Source of the DNA: an uncultured Rickettsiales bacterium
GTDB taxonomy: Bacteria > Pseudomonadota > Alphaproteobacteria > RF32 > CAG-239
Assembly (NCBI GenBank): GCA_900551865.1
Contig: URXV01000011.1
Span: 1-43,946 of the forward strand
Direction: 5' to 3'
Length of the DNA stretch: 43,946 nt
Shown here piece after piece: positions 14,542 to 22,726 of the stretch. A program made the translations under genes and the position numbers. Each line of letters opens with the position of its first letter. The first letter of the stretch is position 1. Below the pieces are notes generated by a model. The model was given only the letters and a program-made list of their open reading frames with translations. It had not been told where the DNA came from and did not search any database.

Positions 14542-15697
14542 TGACTTTAACCTCGGTTCCTTTAGGCAATAGAATAAAATAGCGTCCTTTTGAATTCATC
14601 CGCCCCGCATATTTTAATGCGTCTTCGCCATGCCCCCAGAAATAGTCGCCGCGAATGCCCCCTTTTATGGCACTGCCGACATCTTCGGCCATAACTACAC
14701 GGTTCAATGCCTCTCCGTCCGGCCCGGAAGTTTCAAGCCACATCATTGTCCCCAACGGAATATAAGATTTATCTACCGCCATGCTTCGTCCCGCAACCAA
14801 CGGCAGCCCCATCGCACCAATCGGACCGTCGGCATTCACGATTTTATGAAAAATGTACCGGTCATTAAGAAGCATATTCCTCTTCGCCTTATCCCCGTTT
14901 TTCCGCAGCCAGTCACGAATTTTCGGCATCGATGCCTCCCCCGGCTTAATCAAGCCTTTTTCCAGCAAAATTGAACCGATTCCCCTGAACTTATGCCCGT
15001 TATTGTCCGCATATCCGACGCGAACCTCTTTTCCGTCAGGCAAAGTTGCAACTGCTGCTCCCTGAATCTGCATAATATAAATGTCAACAGGATTATCTCC
15101 CCACAAAATAACCGGAGCATCTAATCTGCCTTCATCAATTTCCTGCCGGGTATAATACTTAACCAGCTTCCCGTTTTTAACCCGTCCTACCAGCCGTCGG
15201 TCTGGCAAACCGGCATCAAAATCCCGCAGATTAACCTCTACCAAATCTTTTGGTTTGCCGTATATCGGATATTGATATTCCCCTTCGCGTATAAAACTTG
15301 CTCTCAGATTAGCTTCATAATAAGACGTAAATTTGCCATAGGGAGAACCGTTGACAATAACGGCATACGGCTCGAAATTTTGCCGGATATATGCTTTTAG
15401 CTCATTAGGCTCTTTAATCTTCGCCATTTTTCCGCAATGTTTACGATAAGAAACCAGAGAATATTCTACAACGCCGCTCTTTAAACTTTGCTGCCGCATT
15501 TTCTGCAATGCATCACAGACATCGCCTATAGCCTTCCCAAACATACGGAAGTCATCTTTTTCCCATCCTGCCAATGCGGAAAAATCGCTTCTCTTAAGTT
15601 CAAAAGACGAAGGAACAACCGGTTCAACAGTCTTGTCTTCCCCCGAACAGGAAGCAAGAAACAATCCTATTGCAAAAATAAGTCCCCGTTTCAGCAT
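14531..15697 (-). CDS. mltA: Membrane-bound lytic murein transglycosylase A
   Basis: Outer-membrane lipoprotein that cleaves the glycan strands of peptidoglycan with formation of 1,6-anhydromuramic acid. The N-terminus is a lipoprotein signal with lipobox LASC (Cys17). The MltA domain covers most of the 388 residues, and the C-terminal 3D domain carries VVMAEDVGSAIKGGIRGDYF and GHGEDALKYAGRM, where the Asp after E is the expected catalytic residue. The start overlaps the end of the tim44-like gene by 7 bp, without a clear Shine-Dalgarno sequence, so coupled translation is likely. Residues 2-3 after the lipid Cys are Ser-Gly, which does not suggest inner-membrane retention by the enterobacterial rule. 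Confidence 0.92.
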   Translation of the reverse strand: MLKRGLIFAIGLFLASCSGEDKTVEPVVPSSFELKRSDFSALAGWEKDDFRMFGKAIGDVCDALQKMRQQSLKSGVVEYSLVSYRKHCGKMAKIKEPNELKAYIRQNFEPYAVIVNGSPYGKFTSYYEANLRASFIREGEYQYPIYGKPKDLVEVNLRDFDAGLPDRRLVGRVKNGKLVKYYTRQEIDEGRLDAPVILWGDNPVDIYIMQIQGAAVATLPDGKEVRVGYADNNGHKFRGIGSILLEKGLIKPGEASMPKIRDWLRKNGDKAKRNMLLNDRYIFHKIVNADGPIGAMGLPLVAGRSMAVDKSYIPLGTMMWLETSGPDGEALNRVVMAEDVGSAIKGGIRGDYFWGHGEDALKYAGRMNSKGRYFILLPKGTEVKVNGR

Positions 15698-16332
15698 TTT
15701 TTAGTCGAACAAAGCAGCCAGTTGTTAACCCGTGGATTTAACGGTTTTTCAAACGTCCATACGTCCGAAATCGTCTGGACATAATTCTCGTCACCCTCAA
15801 TAACTTCGCCTTCAGCGTTTTTCAAAAGATTTACCTGCTCGCTGACAAACTTCACAACTAAGTTAACCCTGTCATCGTCAACAAATCTGACCGATTCGAC
15901 TTCCGTTTCGACAAAGCCGATTAAATCCGTTTCCGAAATTATTCCCTGTTTTTTCCTGTCATTAATAACCTTTTCAAACTTTTTCAATAATTCGCTGTTA
16001 ACCAGCTTGGCCAGCGTTCCCGAGTCCCCCTTGCTAAACGCCGCCAAAATCATTTCAAACGCTTTCTGCGCCCCTTTTATAAAAACATTCTTATTAAAAT
16101 TCGGAATTTTAACCAATTCTCTGTCAAGCGGCGATAAATTGCTCATATCAGGATTCTCGCTGCCCTCATTTAATGCATTTTTTCGCAATTCCTTATAAAC
16201 CTTTTCAAACTGCTCTTTCGGTATCATAATCACTTTTGCGTCATCGGCGCCTGTTCCCAGAACGCTCTTCAATTTGCTAAAGATAACAATCACCAAAACC
16301 AGTAAAAATATAATATCCAAATATCCTGACAT
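15691..16332 (-). CDS. Tim44/TimA-like membrane adaptor protein
   Basis: 213 residues. I take the ATG at 16332 (MSGYLDIIFLLVLVIVIFSK), since AGAGGTGAGG lies close upstream; an in-frame ATG at 16359 has none. One N-terminal membrane helix is followed by a short linker and a C-terminal Tim44-like domain (about residues 75-210, with FIKGAQKAFEMILAAFSKGD and TETEVESV-type strands). Bacterial relatives of mitochondrial Tim44 are alphaproteobacterial membrane proteins. Their role is not settled, though an envelope or translocation-related function has been proposed. It is the first gene of the set with mltA and smr, divergent from secB across shared promoter DNA, which fits an envelope role. Confidence 0.85.
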   Translation of the reverse strand: MSGYLDIIFLLVLVIVIFSKLKSVLGTGADDAKVIMIPKEQFEKVYKELRKNALNEGSENPDMSNLSPLDRELVKIPNFNKNVFIKGAQKAFEMILAAFSKGDSGTLAKLVNSELLKKFEKVINDRKKQGIISETDLIGFVETEVESVRFVDDDRVNLVVKFVSEQVNLLKNAEGEVIEGDENYVQTISDVWTFEKPLNPRVNNWLLCSTKKC

Positions 16333-16359
16333 TTCCTCACCTCTGTTAAAATTATACAT

Positions 16360-16427
16360 AATATAGCGTCAAATATCTTTATTATCAACTATTATATTTG
16401 ACGTATAAAAATAAAACCCTATATTAT
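16360..16427. promoter_or_regulatory. Divergent promoters of tim44-like operon and secB with an inverted repeat
   Basis: Minus strand: TTGATA (16383-16388), 17 bp, TATATT (16360-16365). Plus strand: TTGACG (16398-16403), 18 bp, TATTAT (16422-16427). A perfect 9-bp inverted repeat CGTCAAATA (16367-16375) / TATTTGACG (16395-16403) spans both -35 regions and could be an operator. Confidence 0.5.
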
Positions 16428-16464
16428 AAGCAAAAAGTAATTTTGATGAAAGGATGGCAAAACG

Positions 16465-16908
16465 ATGACCAACACTTCCGAACAGGCTGAAGTAACCCTA
16501 AATATGCAATACATCAGAGATATGTCTCTGGAAGTTCCTCATGCTCCGGAAATTTTTTCCAAGCTTAATTCCCAGCCAAAGCTCAACGTTGATTTAAACA
16601 TAGACGTCAATAAATTAAATGAAAATAACTTTGAAGTAACGCTTAATCTGCGCATTGATGCTGACATAAACGAAGAAAAGTTGTTTATTTTCGAACTTGC
16701 TTATGCGGCAGCCTGTACAGTTCAACTTCCGGAAGAAAAACTTGAACCTGTCTTATTCATCGAAATCCCCAAGCTTCTGTTCCCGTACGCCCGGCAGATT
16801 ATATCTTCCAACCTGGCTAATGCAGGCCTGCCGCCGCTTATGCTGACTCCCGTAGATTTTGCCGCTGTCTATAGAAGCAAAAAAGAACAGATAATAAAGC
16901 CGAACTGA
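16465..16908 (+). CDS. secB: Protein-export chaperone SecB
   Basis: Cytosolic tetrameric chaperone that holds precursors unfolded and hands them to SecA. 147 residues, usual length. Recognisable SecB blocks are MQYIRDMSLEVPHAPEIF near the N-terminus, the beta-strand region NFEVTLNLRIDA, and the C-terminal LLFPYARQIISSNLANAGLP with LTPVDFAAVY. The start is preceded by AAGGA. trmL begins one base after the secB stop, so they form an operon. secA lies ~2.3 kb downstream in its own unit. Confidence 0.95.
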   Translation: MTNTSEQAEVTLNMQYIRDMSLEVPHAPEIFSKLNSQPKLNVDLNIDVNKLNENNFEVTLNLRIDADINEEKLFIFELAYAAACTVQLPEEKLEPVLFIEIPKLLFPYARQIISSNLANAGLPPLMLTPVDFAAVYRSKKEQIIKPN

Positions 16909-16909
16909 G

Positions 16910-17377
16910 ATGAGATTAGCTTTATTCCAACCGGATATACCACAAAATACCGGAACGCTCTTGCGTTTGGGGGCGTGTTTGGATTTGCCTATAGATATTA
17001 TAGAACCTTGCGGATTTATATTTAATGAAAAAGCAATGAAACGCGCCGGAATGGACTACCTGAATATGGCATTATACCGGCGCCATAATTCTTGGCAGGA
17101 TTTTCTGGCCTGCCGTACTTTTCATCCCGAAGAATACGGAAGAATCGTTTTGCTGACAACCCATGCCGAAAAACCATATACAAACTTCAAATTTGAACCT
17201 AATGATATTATATTGATGGGCAGAGAAAGTGCCGGTGTCCCCGAAGCCGTCCATCAGGCTGCGAATGCCAGGCTTCTGATACCCATGAACAAAAATGCAC
17301 GCTCAATAAATGTTGCAGTTGCAGCAGTAATGGTGGTCGGCGAGGCTCTTCGGCAAACAGATTTGTTTCCTAAATAA
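16910..17377 (+). CDS. trmL: tRNA (cytidine/uridine-34-2'-O)-methyltransferase
   Basis: SPOUT-class enzyme that methylates the 2'-hydroxyl of the wobble nucleotide in tRNA-Leu isoacceptors. 155 residues, the compact single-domain form. The N-terminal RLALFQPDIPQNTGTLLRLG is the family hallmark. The knot region carries ILMGRESAGVPEAVHQ and the SAM-binding RLLIPMNKNARSINVAVAAV. It is translated from the same message as secB; its own Shine-Dalgarno is within the secB end (weak). It could in principle be another SpoU-type 2'-O-methyltransferase, but length and N-terminus favour TrmL. Confidence 0.9.
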   Translation: MRLALFQPDIPQNTGTLLRLGACLDLPIDIIEPCGFIFNEKAMKRAGMDYLNMALYRRHNSWQDFLACRTFHPEEYGRIVLLTTHAEKPYTNFKFEPNDIILMGRESAGVPEAVHQAANARLLIPMNKNARSINVAVAAVMVVGEALRQTDLFPK

Positions 17378-17588
17378 GTTTCCTCCTCAAATGGTTTTAC
17401 GCTGATTTTAAACCTGCAACGGCATAAAATTAACAGACCTTTTTCTTAGTTTCTGACGCTCCGTTTTCAGATTATTTAAAAAATTTTTAATTTTTTTTCA
17501 TTTTAGGTATAGATTTGTTGCAAAAAATGTGATATAGTCACTTCGTTTTCATAATAACACTTACAAATACCTAGGAGGTCAATCCAAC

Positions 17589-18098
17589 ATGAAGAAAAGC
17601 TCAGTTGTCACTTTCAACTCTGGAGAATATGTCGTATACCCGACACATGGCGTCGGCAAAGTAACCAACATTGCCAAACAAACTATTGCCGGCAGCGAAC
17701 TCGAGCTCCTGGTCGTTAATTTCGATAAAGACAAAATGACGTTGCGCGTCCCGATGGCAAAACTGGATCAGGTCGGCTTACGCAAAATTTCTGACGAAAC
17801 AACGATGAAAGAAGCCCTTGCCACATTAAAAGGAAAACCCAGAATCAAAAAAGTCATGTGGTCCAGACGTGCACAGGAATACGAAAACAAAATCAATTCC
17901 GGAAATCCTGTTGCCGTAGCAGAAGTAATCCGTGATTTGCACCGCAGCGAAAACCTGGCCGACCAGTCTTACAGCGAACGCCAGATTTATGAACACGCGT
18001 TGGAACGTCTGGCCAGCGAAGTAGCTGTTTATGATAACATTTCCCTTGAGGAAGCAAACAAAAAGCTGCTGGAAACGGTCGCCAGCCGTAATCTGTAA
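17589..18098 (+). CDS. carD: CarD/CdnL-family RNA polymerase-binding regulator
   Basis: Binds the RNA polymerase beta subunit and stabilises open promoter complexes, in alphaproteobacteria mainly at rRNA and growth-related promoters. The N-terminal RNAP-interaction Tudor-like domain (about residues 9-65) shows YVVYPTHGVGKVTNI and LELLVVNFDKDKMTLRVPMA. The helical C-terminal DNA-contact domain has VMWSRRAQEYENKINSGN and DLHRSENLADQSYSERQIYE. 169 residues, normal for the family. A strong AGGAGG lies about 7 bases before the ATG. Monocistronic. The 211-bp upstream region is AT-rich, with a TATAGT that may be the -10 but no good -35 seen. Confidence 0.93.
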   Translation: MKKSSVVTFNSGEYVVYPTHGVGKVTNIAKQTIAGSELELLVVNFDKDKMTLRVPMAKLDQVGLRKISDETTMKEALATLKGKPRIKKVMWSRRAQEYENKINSGNPVAVAEVIRDLHRSENLADQSYSERQIYEHALERLASEVAVYDNISLEEANKKLLETVASRNL

Positions 18099-18130
18099 AC
18101 AGAAAGTATCATCCTGTCAGGATGCCAAAT

Positions 18131-18160
18131 AAAAAGAGGGTAAAGATGCCCTCTTTTTTA
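18131..18160 (+). terminator. Terminator of carD
   Basis: Stem AAAAAGAGGG (18131-18140) / CCCTCTTTTTT, which also supplies the T-run. A small palindrome ATCCTGTCAGGAT precedes it. Confidence 0.82.
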
Positions 18161-18189
18161 TGTCTTCTTCCTCCCTCAATAATAAAGAA

Positions 18190-18209
18190 GAGCCCCTCTC
18201 GAGGGGCTC
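18190..18209 (-). terminator. Terminator of the parvulin gene
   Basis: Near-perfect GC-rich hairpin GAGCCCCTC / GAGGGGCTC, followed on the minus strand by CTTCTTTATT; the T-run is imperfect. Confidence 0.65.
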
Positions 18210-18230
18210 CACTCTAAAGAAAATACAAGC

Positions 18231-19079
18231 TTACTTCTTTTCAGGAATAGGATTCCCGTCCAAAGTAAACTTTTCGACCTTGGCGTTATTGCGCAAATCT
18301 TCAAAAATCTTCGCAATAACCTGCTGTGTAACCATATTTTTCAACTGAGGTTCAATTTCCTTCAGCTCCAGCGGCTTGGACGCTCTAACATCTTCAACCA
18401 AAATAACATGATAGCCGAATTCCGTCTTAACCGGAGTTTTGGAAAATTCACCTTTGTCCATGCTGAACGCAGCCTTGGAAAATTCAGGAACCATCATATC
18501 TTCGGTAAAATAGCCCAATTCAACCTGATCTTTAGAATATTCGTTAGCCAGTTTTACAAAATCCTCGCCTTTTTTCAACTTGGCAATAACTTCTTTGGCT
18601 TTGGCCTCAGAATCTACCAGAATATGCTTGGCTTTTACTTCCTTCTGGCTTTCAAACTTAGACTTATAGTCATTATACAAGTCTTGAACAGCCTTGTCTG
18701 TAACCCTCTCATCTACCGTTTTTTCAAGATACAATTTACGAGCCAAATCTTCCTTTGCCGTAACCAACTGTCTCTGATACTCCGGTGACTGCTCAATATT
18801 GGCAGCAGTAGCAGCCTGATATACCAGCTTGCTGTTTACAAATACGTCAAGCGTCTTCGCATAAAATTCTTCAAACGGAACCTTGTCCTGAATCTGCGGA
18901 TGGTCAGCATAGCTCTGCTTCAAATCGTTGATATAAATGATTTCCCCGTTAACTTTTGCGGCAACGCCTTTATCAGCGCCGGCATTGGCATTATATACCT
19001 TAAAAGACACAAAAGAAGCAACGGCTACAACGACTACGGCAACGGCAGAGATTGTAAAACCTACGATTCTCTTTTTCAT
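18231..19079 (-). CDS. Exported parvulin-type peptidyl-prolyl isomerase (PpiC/PrsA-like)
   Basis: Folding helper for exported or outer-membrane proteins. The start is the ATG at 19079 because GGAGG lies 6 bases upstream; a longer frame to 19115 lacks a site. An N-terminal membrane helix (IVGFTISAVAVVVVAVASFV) is followed by NANAG, so it is either membrane-anchored or cleaved. A SurA/PrsA-like N-terminal chaperone region (VNGEIIYINDLKQSYADH) leads to the rotamase domain with VKAKHILVDSEAKAKEVIAK, DFVKLANEYSKD and ELGYFTEDMMVPEFSKAAF, then FGYHVILVEDVR. 282 residues. Divergent from secA. It could equally be named PrsA-like foldase; no SurA-type second rotamase domain is seen. Confidence 0.9.
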   Translation of the reverse strand: MKKRIVGFTISAVAVVVVAVASFVSFKVYNANAGADKGVAAKVNGEIIYINDLKQSYADHPQIQDKVPFEEFYAKTLDVFVNSKLVYQAATAANIEQSPEYQRQLVTAKEDLARKLYLEKTVDERVTDKAVQDLYNDYKSKFESQKEVKAKHILVDSEAKAKEVIAKLKKGEDFVKLANEYSKDQVELGYFTEDMMVPEFSKAAFSMDKGEFSKTPVKTEFGYHVILVEDVRASKPLELKEIEPQLKNMVTQQVIAKIFEDLRNNAKVEKFTLDGNPIPEKK

Positions 19080-19179
19080 AAAAACCTCCAAAATAAAAAG
19101 TTTATCTATACTCATTTACTCATATATACTTATTTATAAAATATTCCAAGTATTTTTTATTTGGCGTTTATAACTTCTG

Positions 19180-19208
19180 TTGATAGTATTGACTTTATTC
19201 CATATAAA
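19180..19208 (+). promoter_or_regulatory. Probable sigma70 promoter of secA-sufC-sufD
   Basis: TTGATA (19180-19185), 17-bp spacer, TATAAA (19203-19208), about 40 bases before secA. Confidence 0.5.
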
Positions 19209-19248
19209 CACTAAATGTAGCTAAAAGACAATATATAAGGTAATGATA

Positions 19249-21954
19249 ATGTTAACAGACATCGCACGCAAAATTTTTGGTACAGCCAACAACCGATTCG
19301 TAAAGAAACAATACAAAATAGTCGAACAGATTAACGCTCTTGAAGATGATTTTATCAAACTCTCCGATGAAGAACTCAAAAACAAAACCCTGGAATTTCG
19401 CTCCCGATTGAAAGAAGGTGAAACGCTGGATGATATTCTGCCTGAAGCGTTTGCAACCGTCCGGGAAGCAGCAAAGCGTACATTGGGGCAGCGCCATTAT
19501 GATGTTCAGCTTATCGGCGGTATCGTCCTGCATAAAGGCATGATTGCCGAAATGAAAACCGGCGAAGGCAAAACGCTTGTTGCAACGCTTGCCGCATATT
19601 TAAATGCCATAGAACAAAAAGGCGTGCATGTCGTTACTGTAAACGATTACCTTGCCAAACGCGATGCCGAATGGATGGGGCAGGTTTACCGTTTTCTGGG
19701 CTTGACTGTTGACTATATCGTTCACGAAAAAGATGACGTACAGCGCAAAGAAGCATACAATGCCGACATCACTTATGCAACAAACAATGAACTCGGCTTT
19801 GACTACCTTCGTGACAACATGAAATTTTCCCTTGACGAACGTGTCCAGCGCGATTTCAATTACGCCATTGTCGACGAAGTCGATTCTATCCTTATCGACG
19901 AAGCCCGCACTCCGTTGATTATTTCCGGTGCGGCTGAAGATTCTTCTGAAAAATACGTCCTTGTCAACAATATAATCAAACACATCAACGCTTCTGATTA
20001 TGAAAAAGACGAAAAAGCCAAAAACGTTACCTTAACCGAAATCGGAATGGAACACGTTGAAGAATTGCTGAAAAAAGCCGGTTTAATTACGGACGGCGGC
20101 CTATATGACATCAAAAACGTACAGCTTGTAAACCATGTCAATCAGGCATTGCGGGCAAACATTATGTTTACCAAAGATGTCGATTATCTGGTACGCGATG
20201 GCAAAGTGCTGATTATCGACGAATTTACCGGCCGTATCATGGAAGGACGCCGTTACAGCGACGGACTGCATCAGGCGCTGGAAGCGAAAGAAAGCGTTGA
20301 AATCCAGTCTGAAAATCAGACACTCGCCTCCATTACTTTCCAAAACTACTTCCGCCTTTATCCCAAACTGGCCGGTATGACCGGTACGGCAATGACGGAA
20401 GAAACCGAATTTGGCGACATCTATAATTTGGCCTGTGTTGAAATCCCGACCAACCGCCCGGTTATCCGTAAAGATGAGCATGACTGCATTTACCGTACCG
20501 AACGCGAAAAACACAAAGCCATTATTGACACAATAAAAGAATGCCACGCTAAAGGACAGCCTGTTCTTGTCGGCACGACATCGGTTGAAAAATCCGAAGC
20601 CATTGCCAAATTGCTGAAAGAACAGACCGACATAAAATTTGAAGTCTTAAATGCCAAACACCACGAGCGGGAAGCAACCATCGTTGCCGAAGCAGGCGTT
20701 TATGGCGCCGTAACCATCGCTACCAATATGGCTGGCCGCGGAACCGACATCCAGCTCGGCGGCAACCCGGACGTTGCGTTGAAAAAACGCCTGAACGGAA
20801 ATGAAACGCCTGAAGAAATATCCAAACTAAAAGAAGAAATTAAAGCCGAAATTGCCGAACAAAAAGAAAAAGTCCTAAAAGCCGGCGGTTTATACATATT
20901 AGGGACGGAAAGGCACGAAAGCCGCCGTATCGACAACCAGCTGCGCGGACGTTCGGGGCGTCAGGGTGACCCGGGAACATCAAAATTTTTCCTTTCACTG
21001 GAAGATGATTTGATGCGTATCTTCGGCTCCGAGCGTATGTCCGAAGTCCTGCGCCGCCTGGGGCTGCCGGAAGGCGAAGCGCTGGTTCACCCATTTATCA
21101 GCAAAGCGTTGGAAAAAGCGCAGCAGAAAGTTGAAGAGCGCAACTTTGATATCCGCAAAAGCCTGTTAAAATACGATGACGTAATGAACGAACAGCGCAA
21201 AGTAATCTATGAACAGCGCAAAGAATTGATGTCCACTGACGATATATCCGATACGATATTGGATATGCGCCACGATTACCTCTCCGCATTAATCGGCAAC
21301 AGCGTTCCTGAGGGAGCAGCGCCGGACGAATGGGATATCGTCCGCCTGAAACAGGATTTGTTTAACACAACCGGCATCAATCTTCCCGTAGAAGAATGGG
21401 CTGAAAAAAATGGTGTCGACAGTGTAGATATGGTCGAAATGATTACAAAAGAAGTCGATTCTCAAATTACAGCCAAAAATGCAGCCATACCGGAAAGCAT
21501 TATCCGTCTGGTCGAAAAAAGCATCATGCTGCAAACGCTTGACCAGCTGTGGAAAGATCATATTGCCACGCTTGATTTGATGAGGCATACAATCGTTCTC
21601 CGCGCATACGGACAAAAAGACCCGCTGAACGAATACAAACGCGAAGCTTTCAATATGTTCTCAGACATGCTTGATGTCTTAAAAGAAAGAGTAACGACAA
21701 TTATATGCCGGACAACTATCCAGCAAGGCAGTGATCAGGATGTAAAGGAGCAGGAACAGCGCAGGCAAAATCTGAAAATGAAAGCTGTCCACGAGTCTCC
21801 TGACGGCAGACCGCAACCTGTTGCCCCTGAAAACAGAACAGTTTCCTCCTCAACGGTAACAGAACATTCCGAATGGAAAAACATTTCCCGCAACAGTCCC
21901 TGCCCCTGCGGCAGCGGTAAAAAATACAAACACTGCCATGGAAAAGTAGCCTAA
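19249..21954 (+). CDS. secA: Preprotein translocase ATPase SecA
   Basis: ATP-driven motor of the Sec pathway at the inner membrane, receiving precursors from SecB. Two ATGs lie six bases apart (19243, 19249). I prefer 19249 because AAGG is 8 bases before it but only 2 before the other. About 900 residues. NBD1 has Walker A EMKTGEGKTLVATLAAYL and the DEVD box (YAIVDEVDSILIDEARTP). The preprotein cross-linking domain follows. NBD2 carries VTIATNMAGRGTDIQLGG and RRIDNQLRGRSGRQGDPG, then the helical scaffold. The C-terminal tail ends in the zinc/SecB-binding motif NSPCPCGSGKKYKHCHG, so SecB-dependent export is intact. Only 10 bp separate it from sufC. Confidence 0.97.
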   Translation: MLTDIARKIFGTANNRFVKKQYKIVEQINALEDDFIKLSDEELKNKTLEFRSRLKEGETLDDILPEAFATVREAAKRTLGQRHYDVQLIGGIVLHKGMIAEMKTGEGKTLVATLAAYLNAIEQKGVHVVTVNDYLAKRDAEWMGQVYRFLGLTVDYIVHEKDDVQRKEAYNADITYATNNELGFDYLRDNMKFSLDERVQRDFNYAIVDEVDSILIDEARTPLIISGAAEDSSEKYVLVNNIIKHINASDYEKDEKAKNVTLTEIGMEHVEELLKKAGLITDGGLYDIKNVQLVNHVNQALRANIMFTKDVDYLVRDGKVLIIDEFTGRIMEGRRYSDGLHQALEAKESVEIQSENQTLASITFQNYFRLYPKLAGMTGTAMTEETEFGDIYNLACVEIPTNRPVIRKDEHDCIYRTEREKHKAIIDTIKECHAKGQPVLVGTTSVEKSEAIAKLLKEQTDIKFEVLNAKHHEREATIVAEAGVYGAVTIATNMAGRGTDIQLGGNPDVALKKRLNGNETPEEISKLKEEIKAEIAEQKEKVLKAGGLYILGTERHESRRIDNQLRGRSGRQGDPGTSKFFLSLEDDLMRIFGSERMSEVLRRLGLPEGEALVHPFISKALEKAQQKVEERNFDIRKSLLKYDDVMNEQRKVIYEQRKELMSTDDISDTILDMRHDYLSALIGNSVPEGAAPDEWDIVRLKQDLFNTTGINLPVEEWAEKNGVDSVDMVEMITKEVDSQITAKNAAIPESIIRLVEKSIMLQTLDQLWKDHIATLDLMRHTIVLRAYGQKDPLNEYKREAFNMFSDMLDVLKERVTTIICRTTIQQGSDQDVKEQEQRRQNLKMKAVHESPDGRPQPVAPENRTVSSSTVTEHSEWKNISRNSPCPCGSGKKYKHCHGKVA

Positions 21955-21964
21955 GGATACCCTG

Positions 21965-22723
21965 ATGACCACACCGTTACTTGAAATTAAAAACCTGCAT
22001 GCCCGGGTTGAAGACAAGGAAATCATAAAAGGATTGGATTTAACTGTTAATGCCGGAGAAGTGCACGCCATAATGGGGCCAAACGGAGCGGGAAAATCCT
22101 CCTTATCCAATGTTCTGGCCGGAAAAAACGGCTATGAGGTAACAGGCGGCAGTATTATGTTCAAAGGCCAAGACCTTTTGCAGATGTCAACGGAAGAACG
22201 TGCCCGCAACGGGCTGTTCCTTTCCATGCAATACCCTATTGAAATTCCTGGTGTTATGGTTTCAAACTTTTTAAAACAGTCCCTGAATTCTGTCCTAAAG
22301 CACAGAGGAGAACCTGAACTGGACACAATAGGGTTTATGAAACTGCTGAAAACAAAAGCTGCAACGCTGGATATAAATCCGGAAATGCTGAAAAGATTTG
22401 TCAATGTCGGCTTTTCCGGCGGTGAAAAAAAACGTTTTGAAACTCTGCAAATGGCTCTGCTTAAACCAGAATTTTGCATTCTGGACGAAATTGATTCCGG
22501 ATTGGATATCGACGCGTTAAAAACTGTATCTGACGGCGTAAATTCTCTTCGCTCGCCTCAAAACGCATTTTTGGTAATCACCCATTACCAACGTCTGTTA
22601 AATCACATCATTCCCGATGTTGTTCACATTTTCGCCGACGGCCGGATTATCAAAACCGGAGACCGCATGCTCGCCCAACAATTGGAAAAAAGCGGCTATG
22701 CCGATTTCCTCAAAGGGGAATAG
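21965..22723 (+). CDS. sufC: Fe-S cluster assembly ATPase SufC
   Basis: ABC-type ATPase of the SufBCD scaffold that builds iron-sulfur clusters. 252 residues. Walker A GPNGAGKSSLSNVL. The Q-loop region is LFLSMQYPIEIPGV, and the signature FSGGEKKRFETLQ with GEKKR is characteristic of SufC. Walker B is FCILDEIDSGLDIDALK, and the H-loop is LVITHYQRLLNHI. It starts 10 bp after secA with AAGGA before the ATG and is followed three bases later by sufD. Unusually, sufB, normally just upstream, is replaced by secA. Confidence 0.95.
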   Translation: MTTPLLEIKNLHARVEDKEIIKGLDLTVNAGEVHAIMGPNGAGKSSLSNVLAGKNGYEVTGGSIMFKGQDLLQMSTEERARNGLFLSMQYPIEIPGVMVSNFLKQSLNSVLKHRGEPELDTIGFMKLLKTKAATLDINPEMLKRFVNVGFSGGEKKRFETLQMALLKPEFCILDEIDSGLDIDALKTVSDGVNSLRSPQNAFLVITHYQRLLNHIIPDVVHIFADGRIIKTGDRMLAQQLEKSGYADFLKGE

Positions 22724-22726
22724 ACC

